Positions 6,151 through 13,681 of a stretch of 18,385 nucleotides of DNA are shown in pieces. The stretch covers positions 6,837 through 25,221 of the forward strand of contig DDHX01000026.1 in the NCBI GenBank assembly GCA_002338255.1, given 5' to 3'. A program made the position numbers and the translations under genes. The notes beneath the pieces are model-generated. The model was not told the origin of the DNA. It saw only the letters and a list, made by a program, of their open reading frames with translations, and ran no database searches. The first letter of the stretch is position 1, and the number at the start of each line of letters is the position of its first letter. This DNA is from Ruminococcaceae bacterium UBA1865. Lineage in GTDB: Bacteria > Bacillota > Clostridia > Oscillospirales > Acutalibacteraceae.

Positions 6151-7941
6151 ATGATAAGCGTAAACGAAAGAGTTGCCGAGCTGCGCCGTAAGATGAAAAA
6201 AAATGGTGTGCAGGCGTGCATTATCCCGTCGTCGGACCCGCACATGAGTGAATATATGCCTGCCCACTGGCAGGCTCGCAGTTATTTTTCCGGCTTTGAC
6301 GGTTCCGCGGGAACGCTGGTCGTGACTGAAAAGGAAAGCGGCCTTTGGACGGATGGGCGGTATTTTATTCAGGCCGACCATCAGCTTTCAGGCAGTGAGG
6401 TTGTTCTTTACCGCATGGCGGTGAAGGGAGTACCGACATATATTGAATTTTTAGCCGATAAGCTTGATAAAGGCGATACAGTTGGCTTTGACGGCAAGTT
6501 GATATCCGCTTCAACTGTCAAAGAAATGAATGAAAAATTTGCAGATAAAGCCTTAAATATCAAAGCGGTTGACCTTATTGATGATATTTGGCCGGAAAGA
6601 CCCGAAATTCCGGCTTCCAAAGTATTTGTACACGATGTAAAATATGCCGGGTACACCTGTCATGAAAAACTTGAGCAAGTACGCGCTGAACTGAAAAAAC
6701 AAAAAGCGGACGGCGAAGTCTTCACAAGGCTTGATTGTGTTGCGTGGCTGATGAATATTCGCGCGGATGACATCGATTACAATCCGCTTGCGATATCCTA
6801 CGCTATCGTTTATTCTGATTCCGCGTACTTATTTTTCAACACAAGGCGTGTCTTGCCCGAAACGCTGACCTATTTAAAGGAAAATGGCGTTACGGTAAGA
6901 GAATACGAAGAGATCGACGAAGCTTTAAAGAGCATCAGCAAAAAGAAGACAATGCTTGTTGATACGGCGAGCATCAATTATGATTTGTATACGATTTTGC
7001 AGCATAATGACTTTGTTACCATTCAAGACGGCTGTGATACGGTTGTCAATTTAAAAGGCGTTAAAAATGAGACGGAGATCCGCAATATTATAGAGGCGCA
7101 CGTTAAAGACGGCTGTGCGCTGGTTGAATTCCGAGTGAAATTCGATGAGATGATGAAAAACGGCGAAACGGTAACCGAATGTACGGTCTGCGATATGCTG
7201 AAAGAGTACAGAGCAAAGCAGCCGAACAATATGGGCGAAAGCTTCGGCACAATCGCTGCCTATAATGAAAATGCCGCAATGATGCATTACAGCCCCAAAC
7301 CGGATGCATGCAGCACTTTGAAGAACAGAGGCTTTTTACTTGTCGATTCCGGTGGGCAGTACCTTGAGGGAACAACGGACATTACCCGTACTTTCGTTTT
7401 GGGCGAACTCAGCCAGGAGGAAAAGGAACATTACACCTACGTGTTAAAGGCACATATCGCTTTGGCTACCACTGTATTTTTGGAAGGCTGCACCGGCGGA
7501 AACATAGATATCCTTTGCCGCGAGCAGGTTTGGAAGCACGGCATTGACTACCGCTGCGGTACAGGTCACGGCGTTGGTATGTTCAGCAGCGTTCACGAGG
7601 GTCCGCAAAATTTGCGGATCAGCAACAATGTTGTATTTAAAAAAGGAATGACAGTCACAAATGAACCCGGTATTTATGAGGAAGGCAAGCATGGAATCAG
7701 AACCGAAAACATTATGCTTGTCACAGAATTTGAAAATAACGAATATGGCCAGTTCTACAAATTCGATATTATTACCTATTTCCCGATTGACACTGCCGGC
7801 GTCCTTGTGGAGCTGTTGACCGATGACGAACTTTCATGGCTGAACGATTATCACAAGATGGTTTACGCAAAGCTTTCCCCGTCGCTTTCCGGCAAGGAAC
7901 TTGATTGGTTGAAGAAACACACTGAACCAATTCACAGATAA
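6151..7941 (+). CDS. Xaa-Pro aminopeptidase, M24B family (long, two creatinase-N domains)
   Basis: The ATG at 6151 follows ATAAGGAG with nine bases of spacing. The 596-residue protein is the long eukaryote-like aminopeptidase P form, not the ~360-residue short bacterial one. It has two creatinase-type N-terminal domains (about 5-135 and 155-300), a pita-bread catalytic domain (about 310-525) and the short C-terminal M24 extension (about 535-596). The dinuclear metal ligands are all present: D399 and D410 in VDSGGQYLEGTTDITRTF, H473 in GTGHGVG, E505 in NEPGIY and E519 in GIRTEN. There is no signal peptide, so it is cytoplasmic. It removes the N-terminal residue from peptides with proline in second position, which lets the cell use proline-rich peptides. 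It has its own promoter and terminator and appears monocistronic. Confidence 0.95.
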   Translation: MISVNERVAELRRKMKKNGVQACIIPSSDPHMSEYMPAHWQARSYFSGFDGSAGTLVVTEKESGLWTDGRYFIQADHQLSGSEVVLYRMAVKGVPTYIEFLADKLDKGDTVGFDGKLISASTVKEMNEKFADKALNIKAVDLIDDIWPERPEIPASKVFVHDVKYAGYTCHEKLEQVRAELKKQKADGEVFTRLDCVAWLMNIRADDIDYNPLAISYAIVYSDSAYLFFNTRRVLPETLTYLKENGVTVREYEEIDEALKSISKKKTMLVDTASINYDLYTILQHNDFVTIQDGCDTVVNLKGVKNETEIRNIIEAHVKDGCALVEFRVKFDEMMKNGETVTECTVCDMLKEYRAKQPNNMGESFGTIAAYNENAAMMHYSPKPDACSTLKNRGFLLVDSGGQYLEGTTDITRTFVLGELSQEEKEHYTYVLKAHIALATTVFLEGCTGGNIDILCREQVWKHGIDYRCGTGHGVGMFSSVHEGPQNLRISNNVVFKKGMTVTNEPGIYEEGKHGIRTENIMLVTEFENNEYGQFYKFDIITYFPIDTAGVLVELLTDDELSWLNDYHKMVYAKLSPSLSGKELDWLKKHTEPIHR

Positions 7942-7944
7942 AAT

Positions 7945-7990
7945 AAAAATCCGCACTGGTTTTTAAAACACAGTGCGGATTTATTATTAT
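7945..7990. terminator. Bidirectional terminator between convergent genes
   Basis: ATCCGCACTG (7949-7958) pairs perfectly with CAGTGCGGAT (7971-7980) and extends through flanking A and T bases. A T-rich tract lies on the right for the plus-strand aminopeptidase. The A-rich left flank serves as a T tract for the minus-strand ABC ATPase gene. Confidence 0.9.
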
Positions 7991-7993
7991 AAA

Positions 7994-8758
7994 CTAATTC
8001 TCGTTAAACCTTGACAAGAAAGAACGGGTACGTTCATTTTGCGTGTTCCCAAAAAGCTGTTCCGGGCTGCCTTGTTCAACAATGGCACCGTTGTCCATAA
8101 ACACAACATAATCCGCAACGTCTCGTGCAAATTTCATTTCGTGCGTGACGACAACCATCGTCATGTGCTCAGCTGCGAGTTCACGGATAACCTTTAAAAT
8201 CTCACCCGTTAGCTCGGGGTCAAGCGCACTGGTCGGTTCGTCAAAAAACAGGATATCCGGGTTCATCGCCAACGCACGTGCAATGGAAACACGCTGTTGC
8301 TGTCCGCCGGAAAGCTGGCAGGGGTAGGCGTCGGCTTTATCGGACAAGTCCATTTTTTGGAGCAGTGCGCGCCCCGTCGCTTCGGCTTCCTGTTTCGTCT
8401 TGTTGAGTACGCGCATAGGCGCTTCGATGATGTTTTGCAGTACTGAAAAGTGAGGGAACAGATTAAAATTCTGAAAAACGAGGCCGATGTGCAGTCCGAT
8501 TTTACGGCACTCTTCTTTGCCGGAATACACAGCCTTTTCATTTTTACCGTTCTTTACCAATGTATCACCACAGATGACAATTTCGCCCGAATCCACCGTT
8601 TCCAGTTGGGAGACACAGCGCAGAAACGTGCTTTTCCCCGAGCCGGAAGGCCCGATGATTGCAAGCACTTCACCTTTTGTGACGTCAATTGAAATTCCAT
8701 TGAGTACTTCAGTGCCGTCAAAGCTTTTATAAATATTTTCAGCAGTTAAAATATGCAT
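7994..8758 (-). CDS. Polar amino acid ABC transporter ATP-binding protein
   Basis: The start is the ATG at 8758, six bases after a full AGGAGG. The frame stays open upstream to 8821 but has no better site there. The protein is 254 residues, normal for the GlnQ/ArtP-like class. It has Walker [11 protein letters not shown]-loop [10 protein letters not shown], signature LSGGQQQR, Walker [14 protein letters not shown] and the switch histidine in [15 protein letters not shown]. The FNLFPH and EMKFARDVA stretches are typical of ATPases that drive polar amino acid importers. It starts ten bases past the permease stop, so the two genes are translationally close. It energises uptake of the amino acid bound by the lipoprotein encoded at 9507-10373. 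Confidence 0.93.
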   Translation of the reverse strand: MHILTAENIYKSFDGTEVLNGISIDVTKGEVLAIIGPSGSGKSTFLRCVSQLETVDSGEIVICGDTLVKNGKNEKAVYSGKEECRKIGLHIGLVFQNFNLFPHFSVLQNIIEAPMRVLNKTKQEAEATGRALLQKMDLSDKADAYPCQLSGGQQQRVSIARALAMNPDILFFDEPTSALDPELTGEILKVIRELAAEHMTMVVVTHEMKFARDVADYVVFMDNGAIVEQGSPEQLFGNTQNERTRSFLSRFNEN

Positions 8759-8768
8759 TTTGATCCTC

Positions 8769-9410
8769 CTAACGATAGTAGCTGAGGCGCTTTTCAGCAA
8801 CGGTGAAGCAGCGCGTAACAACGCCGTTCATCACAAGGTAGAACGCGCCTGCGATAACCAGCGGCGTCATGTTGACAGCGGAGGAGACCCAGTTCGAGGT
8901 TACCTTTAAAAGCTCAATAATGCCGATTACCTGTGCCAAAGAAGTATCCTTCACGAGGGTAATGAATTCATTGCCCATCGGCGGAATGATATGCTTAATT
9001 ACCTGCGGCAGGATGATACGGAAAAAAGTCTGTTTGCGGGTAAATCCGAGCACTTTGGCTGCCTCATGCTGCCCTTCCGGAATTCCCTCAATGCCGCCGC
9101 GAAAAATTTCCGCGAAATACGCCGCATAATTCAAAGCAAAGGCGACCTCTGCCGCCAAAACGCGTTCGAGTTGGATTCCGAATAGCGGCTTTAAAGCGTA
9201 GAAGAAGAATAAAAGCTGAAGCATCAGCGGTGTGCCGCGCATTAATAATATGTACAGTTTTACCGGCATATTGATGATTTTAAGCTTGGACATGCGCCCC
9301 TTAGCGACGAGTAGCCCAAGCGGCAATGAAAAGATCAGTGTAATAAAAAATATGCGGAGCGACATGAGCGTTGCTCCCAGCATCTGTGTTAAGAGCACCT
9401 GATAATTCAT
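8769..9410 (-). CDS. Polar amino acid ABC transporter permease (HisM/GlnP class)
   Basis: The ATG at 9410 follows GGAGG with nine bases of spacing. The 213-residue protein is the usual size and has about five hydrophobic segments. It carries the class features: LLMRGTPLMLQLLFFFYALKP after the second membrane segment, LNYAAYFAEIFRGGIEGIPEGQHEAAKVLGF, which is the EAA loop docking to the ATPase, and the PPMGNEFITLVKDTSL stretch. A single permease gene is present, so it probably works as a homodimer. The hairpin between it and the binding-protein gene probably lowers its expression relative to the binding protein. Confidence 0.93.
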   Translation of the reverse strand: MNYQVLLTQMLGATLMSLRIFFITLIFSLPLGLLVAKGRMSKLKIINMPVKLYILLMRGTPLMLQLLFFFYALKPLFGIQLERVLAAEVAFALNYAAYFAEIFRGGIEGIPEGQHEAAKVLGFTRKQTFFRIILPQVIKHIIPPMGNEFITLVKDTSLAQVIGIIELLKVTSNWVSSAVNMTPLVIAGAFYLVMNGVVTRCFTVAEKRLSYYR

Positions 9411-9440
9411 GAGCGCGCACCTCCAAAATTGATAGTTTAT

Positions 9441-9484
9441 AAAAAAGCCAAAGGCACAGAGCCGGAAAAATCCAGCTCCGTGCC
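9441..9484 (-). terminator. Intercistronic attenuator hairpin after the binding-protein gene
   Basis: GGCAC-A-GAGC (9453-9462) pairs with GCTC-C-GTGCC (9475-9484) with one mismatch. Read on the minus strand it is followed by TTTGGCTTTTTTAT. It lies between the binding-protein stop and the permease start, where partial termination or 3'-end protection commonly gives more binding protein than permease. Confidence 0.7.
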
Positions 9485-9506
9485 GTGCAGTACCGTCGTC
9501 AAATCT

Positions 9507-10373
9507 TTATTTACCAACCGTGTTTACATCCTTGTCAAACCATTTTTTTGAAATCGTGGTCAACGTTCCGTCAGCAGCCATTTCTTTTAAAACGCCTTCG
9601 ATTTTCACTTTTAATGCATTGTCGGCTTTGCGGAACCCGACTACATAATCTTCGGTGGCAAGTGACGCGTCTTTGCCGCTGTCCTGAAGCACCTTGTAAG
9701 CATTCGGGTTATTGGTCAGGTAGTAGCGGGCTACAACTTCGTCAATTGCGATTGCATCAATAGTTCCGTTTTGCAGCTCAAGAACCGCTTTAGAGTAGTT
9801 ATCAATCTGTACAACGGACTTTAAGGTCTTTTTGAACGCATCATTAGAATTAAGAGCAGCTTCCGCAGAGGAGTCCGATTGTACGCCGATAGTCTTACCG
9901 CCAAGGTCGGCAAGGCTCTTGTAGGGGGCGTCTGTTTTGATCAGAATGATTTGTTCGTTTTTCATATAGGGAATACTTAGATTAAATTCCTTGTCCCGCT
10001 CCGCAGTTTTACTGAAGCCGTTCCAGAGGCAGTCGATGTTTCCGTTGTTCAGTTCTGCAGTTTTATTTTCCCAATCAATTGGCTGTGTTTGCAATTCGAT
10101 TTTTAGCCGTTTGCAGGCTTCTTTTGCAACGTCAATATCAAATCCAACCAGTTCGCCCGTTTTGGGGTCGACAAATCCCATTGGCGGAAATGAGTTGTCA
10201 AGACCGAGCACAAGTTTACCGGCTTTCTCAACGTTATTCCACGATTCGTCTGCCGGTGTAGATTGTGCGTTGGCAGTGGATTGCGCCGCCGAGGTGGATG
10301 TTACTGTATTGCCGCACGCAGCGAAAGAAACGGCCATTGCCGCGGCTAATAATATGGATAATAGTTTTTTCAT
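9507..10373 (-). CDS. Amino acid ABC transporter substrate-binding lipoprotein
   Basis: Two adjacent ATGs (10376 and 10373) follow AGTGGGG. I chose 10373 because its seven-base spacing is better, giving 288 residues. Residues 1-19 are a lipoprotein signal (MKK then a hydrophobic core), and C20 in FAAC is the predicted lipidated cysteine. A Ser/Thr/Ala-rich linker follows to about residue 48. The mature part is a two-lobed SBP_bac_3 domain with GKLVLGLDNSFPPMGF, the G-F-D-I-D-V-A-K-E motif, and SKTAERDKEFNLSIPY, whose arginine usually holds the ligand's alpha-carboxylate. The IGVQSDSSAE stretch is the conserved second-lobe contact. The family takes up polar amino acids. The particular one (glutamine, arginine, cystine and so on) cannot be fixed by eye. 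It is the first gene of a three-gene operon with its own promoter. Confidence 0.92.
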   Translation of the reverse strand: MKKLLSILLAAAMAVSFAACGNTVTSTSAAQSTANAQSTPADESWNNVEKAGKLVLGLDNSFPPMGFVDPKTGELVGFDIDVAKEACKRLKIELQTQPIDWENKTAELNNGNIDCLWNGFSKTAERDKEFNLSIPYMKNEQIILIKTDAPYKSLADLGGKTIGVQSDSSAEAALNSNDAFKKTLKSVVQIDNYSKAVLELQNGTIDAIAIDEVVARYYLTNNPNAYKVLQDSGKDASLATEDYVVGFRKADNALKVKIEGVLKEMAADGTLTTISKKWFDKDVNTVGK

Positions 10374-10419
10374 CATAATACCCCACTTCATTTCTGTTCA
10401 TTGCTCATGTGATATTAGT

Positions 10420-10448
10420 ATTTTACCTTATTAGCACGCTAAAGTAAA
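10420..10448 (-). promoter_or_regulatory. Promoter of the amino acid importer operon with an embedded palindrome
   Basis: On the minus strand a TTTACT -35 (10443-10448) and a TAAAAT -10 (10420-10425) are 17 bases apart. The spacer contains the 12-base palindrome TTAGC-AC-GCTAA (10431-10442). A palindrome between the two boxes is the classic place for a repressor to block polymerase. The repressor is not identified. Confidence 0.6.
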
Positions 10449-10545
10449 GAGCCAATTTAAAATTCGGTAAAATTTCATGATATTAGATACCGAGCTTTGC
10501 TGTTTTACACAGCAATATCAACAAAACGCGCGCTTGTATTTTCTC

Positions 10546-10574
10546 TTGCCATTTGGCATTCAGCGCGGTATGAT
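10546..10574 (+). promoter_or_regulatory. Promoter of the mannose-6-phosphate isomerase gene
   Basis: TTGCCA (10546-10551) and TATGAT (10569-10574) are 17 bases apart, each one base from consensus. The dyad TGCCA-TT-TGGCA (10547-10558) overlaps the -35 box and may be an operator. The leader would be about 80 bases. Confidence 0.6.
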
Positions 10575-10659
10575 AAAGATAGATTTCTATTGGCAGCTAT
10601 CCGCCGTGCGGGCGAATGCCATTCACTCATAACAAATTATTATTTTAAGGAGCAAGAAA

Positions 10660-11619
10660 ATGGAAGCATTAAAATTGACTGCACCCTGTAAGGATTATTT
10701 GTGGGGCGGCACAAAATTGAAAACAGAATATCATCAGCAAAGCTCTGCACAAAAGCTTGCCGAAAGCTGGGAGCTGTCCTGCCACGAGGACGGCCTGTCT
10801 GTAATTGCGGAGGGTGAATTTGCGGGGTTAACGTTAAAAGAACATATTGACCGTACAGGCAGGGACGTGCTCGGAACGGATTGCGACAAATTTGAGCAGT
10901 TTCCGATTTTGGTCAAGCTGATTGACGCGAAGGACCGTCTTTCCGTGCAGGTGCATCCGAATAACGAATACGCCTTAAAAAACGAGGGCGGTTACGGTAA
11001 GACCGAGATGTGGTATGTTGTGGAAAGCGAACCGGATGCGAGCCTTTACTACGGATTTGAAAAACAAATTTCCAAGGAAGAGTTTGCGCAGAGGATTCAG
11101 AACAACACTTTGCTTGAAGTGCTACACAAGGCGGAGGTACACCCCGGTGATGTGTTTTTCATCGAATCCGGTACCCTTCATGCAATCGGTGCGGGCATCT
11201 TAGTGGCCGAAATCCAGCAAAGCTCTAATTCGACCTACCGTATTTACGATTACGGCAGAATCGGAGCGGATGGTAAACAGCGCGAGTTACATATTGCAAA
11301 GGCGCTTGACGTTACTAAACTTGAGCCAAGTCCGGCAAGGCCGCTCAACAAAGCAGAGCATTTTGACGGTTACAGCCGCACATTGCTTGCCTCATGTGAG
11401 TATTTTACAGTGTATGAAATGGAACTTACCACGAAGGCGGAAATGAATGCGGACAGTACAAGCTTCCATTCCATCCTGTGTCTTGACGGCGAAGCGGTTT
11501 TATGGAACGGTGAGAAAGAACTAACTTCCATTGAAAAGGGTGGCAGTATTTTTGTCCCCGCGGGCATGGGCAAGTACACCATCAAGGGGGATTGTAAGAT
11601 CCTGTTTACAAGAGTATAA
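10660..11619 (+). CDS. manA: Mannose-6-phosphate isomerase, class I
   Basis: The ATG at 10660 follows TAAGGAG with about eight bases of spacing. The 319-residue protein matches the short Firmicutes form of the cupin-fold type I isomerase. It interconverts mannose-6-phosphate and fructose-6-phosphate, linking mannose use to glycolysis and supplying mannose for surface sugars. The N-terminal YLWGGTKL motif is the family opening. The zinc-ligand segments are present: SVQVHPNNEYA (Gln and His), GKTEMWY (Glu) and IESGTLHAIG (His). The catalytic-arginine region NSTYRIYDYGR follows. The C-terminal 90 residues form the second cupin. No PTS or mannose gene is adjacent. It has its own promoter, and the bidirectional terminator lies 75 bases past the stop. 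Confidence 0.93.
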   Translation: MEALKLTAPCKDYLWGGTKLKTEYHQQSSAQKLAESWELSCHEDGLSVIAEGEFAGLTLKEHIDRTGRDVLGTDCDKFEQFPILVKLIDAKDRLSVQVHPNNEYALKNEGGYGKTEMWYVVESEPDASLYYGFEKQISKEEFAQRIQNNTLLEVLHKAEVHPGDVFFIESGTLHAIGAGILVAEIQQSSNSTYRIYDYGRIGADGKQRELHIAKALDVTKLEPSPARPLNKAEHFDGYSRTLLASCEYFTVYEMELTTKAEMNADSTSFHSILCLDGEAVLWNGEKELTSIEKGGSIFVPAGMGKYTIKGDCKILFTRV

Positions 11620-11632
11620 GGGATGCTATAAT
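11605..11632 (+). promoter_or_regulatory. Extended -10 promoter at the end of manA
   Basis: TTTACA (11605-11610) and a perfect TATAAT (11627-11632) carrying the extended TGn motif (11624-11626) are 16 bases apart. They straddle the manA stop codon. No coding sequence starts downstream before the terminator at 11695, so if active it would make only a short RNA. Confidence 0.45.
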
Positions 11633-11639
11633 ATTTGCT

Positions 11640-11735
11640 ATTCAACTCTTTGCTGGCTTCTCAGCAAGGATAATCGAATTTTAATCATAATCAAAAAAAG
11701 GGGACACGGCGAAAAATTCGCTGTGTCCCCTTTTT
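11640..11735 (+). ncRNA. Candidate small RNA ending at the manA terminator
   Basis: A transcript from the extended -10 promoter would begin near 11639-11640 and end at the terminator near 11735, about 96 bases. It would contain a six-base-pair hairpin, TTGCTG (11650-11655) with CAGCAA (11662-11667), a single-stranded AT-rich middle, and the long terminator stem. No ATG-initiated frame with a ribosome site is seen in it. This arrangement fits a trans-acting small RNA, or a 3'-UTR-derived RNA of manA. No known family is recognised, and the call is speculative. Confidence 0.3.
11695..11735. terminator. Strong bidirectional terminator between manA and the TrpXYZ-like operon
   Basis: A-tract plus GGGGACAC-G-GCGAA on the left pairs with TTCGC-T-GTGTCCCC plus T-tract on the right around a three-base AAA loop, with a single G-T wobble. 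The flanking A5 and T5 tracts make it work on both strands, for manA (plus) and for the ABC ATPase gene that ends at 11749 (minus). Confidence 0.95.
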
Positions 11736-11748
11736 GAAAAAATGCATC

Positions 11749-12543
11749 TTACGAAAGCAGCATTCTGTCGTTATCCATTGCGTCTCCGCTTGCGGTTTCA
11801 AATTTTTGCAGTAAATCTTTGACCTGTAAATCCTTTTTTTCCTGCCCTTTGATATCCAGAATAATTTTGCCTTCATGCATCATAATCAGGCGATTGCCCA
11901 CCCGAATGGCATCCTTCATATTGTGCGTAACCATCAGCGTAGTCAGACTGTCCCTGCCGACAATTTCGTCGGTCAGTTCCAGCACCTTTCGCGCGGTTTT
12001 GGGGTCAAGCGCGGCTGTGTGTTCATCCAAAAGCAGCAGCTTCGGTTTTTGCAGGGTCGCCATCAGCAGCGTAAGAGCTTGGCGCTGACCGCCGGAAAGC
12101 AAACCGACCTTGCTGGAAAGTCTTGTTTCAAGTCCAAGCTCCAATGTTTGAAGTTTTTCTTTATAGAAAGCGCGTTCCTCGTTCTTAATGCCCCAGCGAA
12201 ACCCGCGCTTTTTCCCTCTGCGGAATGCCATTGCAAGGTTCTCTTCAATACCCATTTCGGATGCGGTACCCATCATCGGGTCTTGAAAAACACGACCCAA
12301 TAATTTTGCGCGTTTGTACTCCGGCTGTCTGGTCAAATCAACGTCGTCCAAAACAATTTGACCGCCGTCACATGGGAAAACACCCGCGATGAGGTTGAGC
12401 AGGGTGGACTTGCCCGCGCCGTTTCCGCCGATTACTGTGATGAAGTCGCCGGTTTCAATTGTTAGGTTCAGATTAGCCAACGCTTTTTTTTCATTGATTG
12501 TATTCGCGTTAAATGTTTTATTCACATTTGTCAGTTGTACCAT
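11749..12543 (-). CDS. ABC transporter ATP-binding protein (TrpZ-like)
   Basis: The ATG at 12543 starts five bases past the permease stop, with AGTGAGGG about nine bases upstream. The 264-residue ATPase has Walker A GGNGAGKST, Q-loop VFQDPMMGT, signature LSGGQRQ, Walker B LLLLDEHTAALDP and the switch histidine in MVTHNMKDA. The DEHTAALDP form, with His after the catalytic Glu where most ABC proteins have Pro, is typical of ATPases paired with ABC_sub_bind-type binding proteins, such as the streptococcal tryptophan system TrpXYZ. It is the last gene of a binding protein, permease, ATPase operon. Aromatic amino acid import is the best guess for the operon, based on family resemblance only. Confidence 0.88.
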   Translation of the reverse strand: MVQLTNVNKTFNANTINEKKALANLNLTIETGDFITVIGGNGAGKSTLLNLIAGVFPCDGGQIVLDDVDLTRQPEYKRAKLLGRVFQDPMMGTASEMGIEENLAMAFRRGKKRGFRWGIKNEERAFYKEKLQTLELGLETRLSSKVGLLSGGQRQALTLLMATLQKPKLLLLDEHTAALDPKTARKVLELTDEIVGRDSLTTLMVTHNMKDAIRVGNRLIMMHEGKIILDIKGQEKKDLQVKDLLQKFETASGDAMDNDRMLLS

Positions 12544-12548
12544 TGTGA

Positions 12549-13610
12549 TTATCCCTCACTTTCGTCGGATTTACGCTTCCTGTGCAACTTTTTGATTAGA
12601 GGCAGGAAAATTCTGCTCAGCATCCGTTTTATTGGCCGCAATATTCTATCTAACATTCTTCTCACTGGCTGAAATATTTTATCCAGTTTTCTTGTTACAG
12701 GAAGCAATATTTTATCCAGCTTTTTCTTCACTGGCTGCAATACTTTATTCAGCACCGGAATTGCCAGTGCAATTGCTACCATGACGGCAGTCAGCAGCTT
12801 TAAGTCGGTGGACTTTAGGCCAAGCCACAGAACCAAAGCGATAATTACACGATAAAGGACGGAACCGACGACTACGGAAATCAGTTTGTAAGCGAACGAG
12901 AATCGTTTCCCCATCAAGACTTCTCCGATGATCACGGACGCAAGTCCAATCATGATGGTACCCGTGCCCATGCCCACATCGGCATAGCCCTGACTTTGCG
13001 CGACCATTGCACCGGAAAGTGCAACCAGACCGTTGCTGAGCACCAAACCTATGATTTTCATTTTGTCGGTGTTCACGCCCAACGCGCGTACCATGTACTC
13101 ATTGTTGCCGGTTGCACGGATGGCGCAGCCGATTTCTGTGCCGAAAATCCAGTACAGCAGAAGAATGACGATTGCTGCGATGATGAGGCCAAGAATCAGG
13201 GATACGATATTTGTGCTGAGTGCTGGAAACAAGACGGAAATTGTTGTGAGAATAGTGGAAACACCAAGAAGCGGAATGTTTGCCTGGCCCATGATTCGTA
13301 TATTGATGGAGTACAAAGCAATCATAGTCAGAATTCCGGCTAAGATACCAGGTATTTCAAGTTTTGTATGTAAGAATCCCGTGATGAACCCGCAAGCCAT
13401 ACCTGCAATCAGTGCGATCAGCAGGGACAAAAAAGGATTCATACCATGTGAAATCAAAACTGCCGAAACTCCGCCGCCGGTCGCAAAGCTTCCGTCAACG
13501 GTCAAATCAGCAAAGTCCAAGACTTTAAATGTGATGTATACGCCGAGCGTCATAATACTCCAGAGCACACCCTGTGCGACCGCGCCCTGCATTGACGAAA
13601 AGATACCCAT
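12549..13610 (-). CDS. ABC transporter permease (TrpY-like) with a five-fold 11-residue repeat tail
   Basis: The ATG at 13610 follows AAGGAG with eight bases of spacing. The protein is 353 residues, longer than the ~290 residues I expect for this BPD_transp_2 permease class. Residues 1-285 are the membrane part, with about eight hydrophobic segments and class motifs such as VLDFADLTVDGSF near the N-terminus, IGCAIRATGNNEYMVRALGVN (the cytoplasmic loop contacting the ATPase) and GFADVG-like AQSQGYADVGMGTG. Residues 287-341 are five tandem 11-residue units of the form L-[DNS]-[KR]-[IV]-[LF]-x-P-[VIL]-x-[KR]-[KM], followed by a 12-residue charged end (342-353). The tail holds about 17 Lys/Arg against three Asp in the repeats. 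Its likely site is the cytoplasmic face. The permease pairs with the lipoprotein and ATPase on either side to import a small solute, possibly tryptophan or a relative. Confidence 0.9.
   Translation of the reverse strand: MGIFSSMQGAVAQGVLWSIMTLGVYITFKVLDFADLTVDGSFATGGGVSAVLISHGMNPFLSLLIALIAGMACGFITGFLHTKLEIPGILAGILTMIALYSINIRIMGQANIPLLGVSTILTTISVLFPALSTNIVSLILGLIIAAIVILLLYWIFGTEIGCAIRATGNNEYMVRALGVNTDKMKIIGLVLSNGLVALSGAMVAQSQGYADVGMGTGTIMIGLASVIIGEVLMGKRFSFAYKLISVVVGSVLYRVIIALVLWLGLKSTDLKLLTAVMVAIALAIPVLNKVLQPVKKKLDKILLPVTRKLDKIFQPVRRMLDRILRPIKRMLSRIFLPLIKKLHRKRKSDESEG
12588..12752 (-). repeat. Five tandem 33-bp units encoding the permease tail
   Basis: Five in-frame 33-bp units cover 165 bp with no spacer. 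Four begin with an L-D/N-K/R codon block, and all carry Pro at unit position 7. DNA identity is clear between units: CTG GAT AAA ATA TT opens two of them, and AATAAAGTATTG, GATAGAATATTG and AGCAGAATTTTC open the others. This points to expansion by repeated duplication within the gene rather than convergence on composition. Confidence 0.9.
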
Positions 13611-13636
13611 GAATGATTCTCCTTAACGCAACATGA

Positions 13637-13660
13637 GCGATAGGGTAAGTACCCTATCGC
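13637..13660 (-). other. Intercistronic hairpin between binding-protein and permease genes
   Basis: GCGATAGGGTA (13637-13647) and TACCCTATCGC (13650-13660) form a perfect 11-base inverted repeat with two central bases. Read on the minus strand no T tract follows, so it is more likely an mRNA 3'-protecting or processing hairpin than a terminator. That would favour binding-protein mRNA over the downstream genes. Confidence 0.7.
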
Positions 13661-13681
13661 CACGCAGCCTTGTTTTTGTTT

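Noticed and set aside
10497..10691. A 64-codon plus-strand frame upstream of manA.
   Set aside because: It overlaps the manA promoter and start and has no ribosome site. The sequence is better explained as a control region.
12588..12752. Regular 33-bp repeats that could be taken for a CRISPR array.
   Set aside because: The units are contiguous with no spacers, keep one reading frame and encode a consistent 11-residue motif.
12996..13626. Plus-strand frames of 115 and 197 residues across the permease gene.
   Set aside because: They are antisense shadows of a membrane protein gene with clear family motifs and lack ribosome sites.
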